DNA of 64,000 nucleotides. Origin: Actinomycetota bacterium. Lineage in GTDB: Bacteria; Actinomycetota; UBA4738; HRBIN12. Under the pieces are notes generated by a model that searched no databases, was not told where the DNA came from, and saw nothing but the letters and a program-made list of their open reading frames with translations. Below, one piece after another: positions 62,836 through 64,000 of the stretch. The stretch's first letter is position 1. Each line of letters starts with the position of its first letter. The stretch is from assembly GCA_040881665.1 (NCBI GenBank), contig JBBECT010000005.1, forward strand, positions 388,138-452,137, read 5' to 3'. The translations under genes were made by a program, and so were the position numbers.

Positions 62836-63537
62836 TCAGTTCCCTCTCTGACTCGCAGGGTGCATCGCAGGGTCGAGGGTGAGCGGTTTCAGCAGATCCC
62901 GGGCGCCGTACACGAGATCGGGCCGGACGGCGAGCACGGCACCGACGGTGAGCGCGGTGATGATGCCCTCGCCCACCCCGATCAGGGAGTGCACACCGAT
63001 CATCGCGACGAACACGGCCGACAGAGGGGCCGCGCCCACGCCACCGAGCGCGTACTCGATCCAGAATCCGGTCGCGGCGAACACGACCGAGAGCGCGGCG
63101 GCGATCCCGGCCGCGCCGACGACCATCGGGCGCGTGGACGGCAGGAGTCTGCGCAACCACGCGAACACGACGTACCCGCCGAGCGTTCCGATCAGCGTCA
63201 TGTTCAACACGTTCAGCCCCAGGGCGGACAGCCCCCCGTCGGCGAAGAAGAGCGCCTGCACGAAAAGGACGAGCGCGACGCAGAGCGCGCCGGTCCACGG
63301 ACCGACCAGCACCGCCGCCAGAACGCCGCCCAGCAGGTGTCCGCTGGTCCCCGCGGCCACAGGGAAGTTCAGCATCTGGACCGCGAAGATGAACGCCGCG
63401 ACCAGGCCGGCCATCGGGGCCTGTCGGTCGTCGAGCTCCTCGCCCGCCTTCTTCAGGCAGACACCGACTCCGCACGCGGCGACCACCCCCGCGCCCACGG
63501 ACACCCCCGCGTTGATGAAGCCGTCAGGGATGTGCAC
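62836..63537 (-). CDS. cbiM: Cobalt/nickel ECF transporter substrate-binding protein CbiM
   Basis: S-component that binds Co2+ or Ni2+ with the mature N-terminus. From GTG 63537, with GAGGAGG five bases upstream, the 233 residues begin MHIPDGF, the invariant CbiM/NikM start where Met1-His2 coordinates the metal. Seven membrane helices follow, with AGTSGHLLGGVLAA and LGLNVLNMTLIG as conserved patches. Metal specificity is not readable, but the adjacent meaB (B12-enzyme chaperone) favours cobalt. Confidence 0.95.
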   Translation of the reverse strand: MHIPDGFINAGVSVGAGVVAACGVGVCLKKAGEELDDRQAPMAGLVAAFIFAVQMLNFPVAAGTSGHLLGGVLAAVLVGPWTGALCVALVLFVQALFFADGGLSALGLNVLNMTLIGTLGGYVVFAWLRRLLPSTRPMVVGAAGIAAALSVVFAATGFWIEYALGGVGAAPLSAVFVAMIGVHSLIGVGEGIITALTVGAVLAVRPDLVYGARDLLKPLTLDPAMHPASQRGN

Positions 63538-63560
63538 CGGTACCTCCTCGTTCGCGTCGA

Positions 63561-63574
63561 CTTGCAGATGCAAC
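63561..63574. promoter_or_regulatory. Operator copy TTGCAGATGCAA upstream of cbiM
   Basis: CTTGCAGATGCAAC shares 14 bases (ACTTGCAGATGCAA, with the base before) with the palindrome in front of the Fur-family gene. It lies 24 bases upstream of the cbiM start and just upstream of its ribosome binding site, within the 86-base gap between meaB and cbiM. Confidence 0.65.
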
Positions 63575-63623
63575 GACATGCAGGACGTGCTCGAAGGAAC
63601 GGTATCGGGGCGATCCGGGAGCG

Positions 63624-64000
63624 TCAAGGGAGCCGAGCGCGGAGCCTGGACGCGGCCCCGTACGGATCGACCGCGCGCGCGCGGAGATCCTCGAGCAGAC
63701 CCGGATCCTCATCGAGCAGCCGCTCGACCTGCGGGCGAACCGATCCCGCCACGAGGTTCTCGACCTCACGCCGGAGGCGGAGCACCCGCGCCGGTTCGAC
63801 GGCGTCGTGCTCCTCCAGATGCGCCCGGTGGAGCCCGATCGTGTCCCAGAGCGAGTCCATGCCGTCGCCCGCGTGGCTCGAGACCTCGAGCACCGGGGGC
63901 ATCCATGCGGGACGCCCTCCGAGACGCAGCATCGCCTCCAGGTCGCGCACGGTCTGATGCGCTCCCTCGAGGTCCGCCTTGTTGACGACGAAGACGTCGG
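63624..64000 (-). CDS. meaB: MeaB/ArgK-type GTPase for B12-dependent mutase (5' part outside window)
   Basis: C-terminal 125 codons of a G3E-family GTPase that guards methylmalonyl-CoA mutase and its adenosylcobalamin. Visible are the guanine-specificity motif NKAD at the edge of the window, VLEVSSHAGDGMDSLWDTI and the helical dimerisation arm ending RLRARLP. The Walker A is beyond the edge. It is upstream of cbiM in the same direction, with 86 bases between. Confidence 0.93.
   Translation of the reverse strand, partial: DVFVVNKADLEGAHQTVRDLEAMLRLGGRPAWMPPVLEVSSHAGDGMDSLWDTIGLHRAHLEEHDAVEPARVLRLRREVENLVAGSVRPQVERLLDEDPGLLEDLRARAVDPYGAASRLRARLP

Noticed and set aside
63538-63623. Cobalamin riboswitch upstream of cbiM
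   Set aside because: Only 86 bases are available between meaB and cbiM and no B12-box-like sequence is visible; a protein operator explains the region better.

Overview
This is a very compact, high-GC (clearly well above 60%) chromosomal segment of a bacterium that looks like an uncultured or deep-branching actinomycete. Pointers to Actinomycetota are the CofC enzyme of coenzyme F420 synthesis, a DUF3152-type protein, the gene order coaD / coiled-coil protein / yceD / rpmF / rnc / mutM / smc / ftsY / ffh, GTG and TTG start codons, and promoters with a TAnnnT -10 box right next to the start codon. An ATP-type PEP carboxykinase and a long isocitrate dehydrogenase argue against the well-known Streptomyces/Mycobacterium lineages. 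The phylum is inferred from gene content only. No gap between genes exceeds 300 bases, and I see no insertion sequence, prophage or CRISPR array.

Layout. 1-15.6 kb: a long leftward run of core genes (recG, rsmD, coaD, coiled-coil protein, yceD, rpmF, rnc, mutM, a metzincin-like DUF3152 protein, acylphosphatase, smc, ftsY, response regulator, ffh), interrupted by a rightward histidine kinase whose end overlaps the response regulator. 15.6-25 kb: thioredoxin lipoprotein, L28, thiL-thiD, pckA, a phosphoribosyltransferase pair, ddl, plsC, bioY, cofC, a cold-shock-like protein and HU. 25.3-33.6 kb: tRNA-Gln, a secreted protein tail to tail with a phosphoesterase lipoprotein, icd, tRNA-Glu, gltX, a FAH-family enzyme, a TMEM175-like protein and ilvE.

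33.7-40.6 kb is the most unusual part: a leftward cluster of a PYROXD2/phytoene-desaturase-like flavoprotein, a DmdA/GcvT-like folate-dependent enzyme, a Rieske-type oxygenase that has lost its whole Rieske [2Fe-2S] domain, a SAM methyltransferase and a frameshifted membrane protein, with an MFS exporter upstream and a TetR-type palindrome in the likely promoter. It looks like a one-carbon or demethylation pathway of unknown substrate.

40.7-56.2 kb: serA with a class V aminotransferase (serine/glyoxylate metabolism), an L,D-transpeptidase-like secreted protein coupled to a lipoprotein, a second MFS protein, gatCAB, ligA, a UPF0280 protein, mnmA and a pabB-pabC fusion behind a 12-codon leader frame. 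The two tRNAs, GltX and GatCAB together suggest the indirect (transamidation) route to Gln-tRNA. 56.2-64 kb: small zinc-binding proteins, GNAT, enoyl-CoA hydratase, an NmrA-like protein, a Fur-family regulator, a TolB-like protein, the cobalt/nickel ECF transporter cbiMNQO and the end of meaB. One palindrome, TTGCAGATGCAA, lies in front of both the Fur-family gene and cbiM, which suggests that this regulator controls metal uptake for B12.
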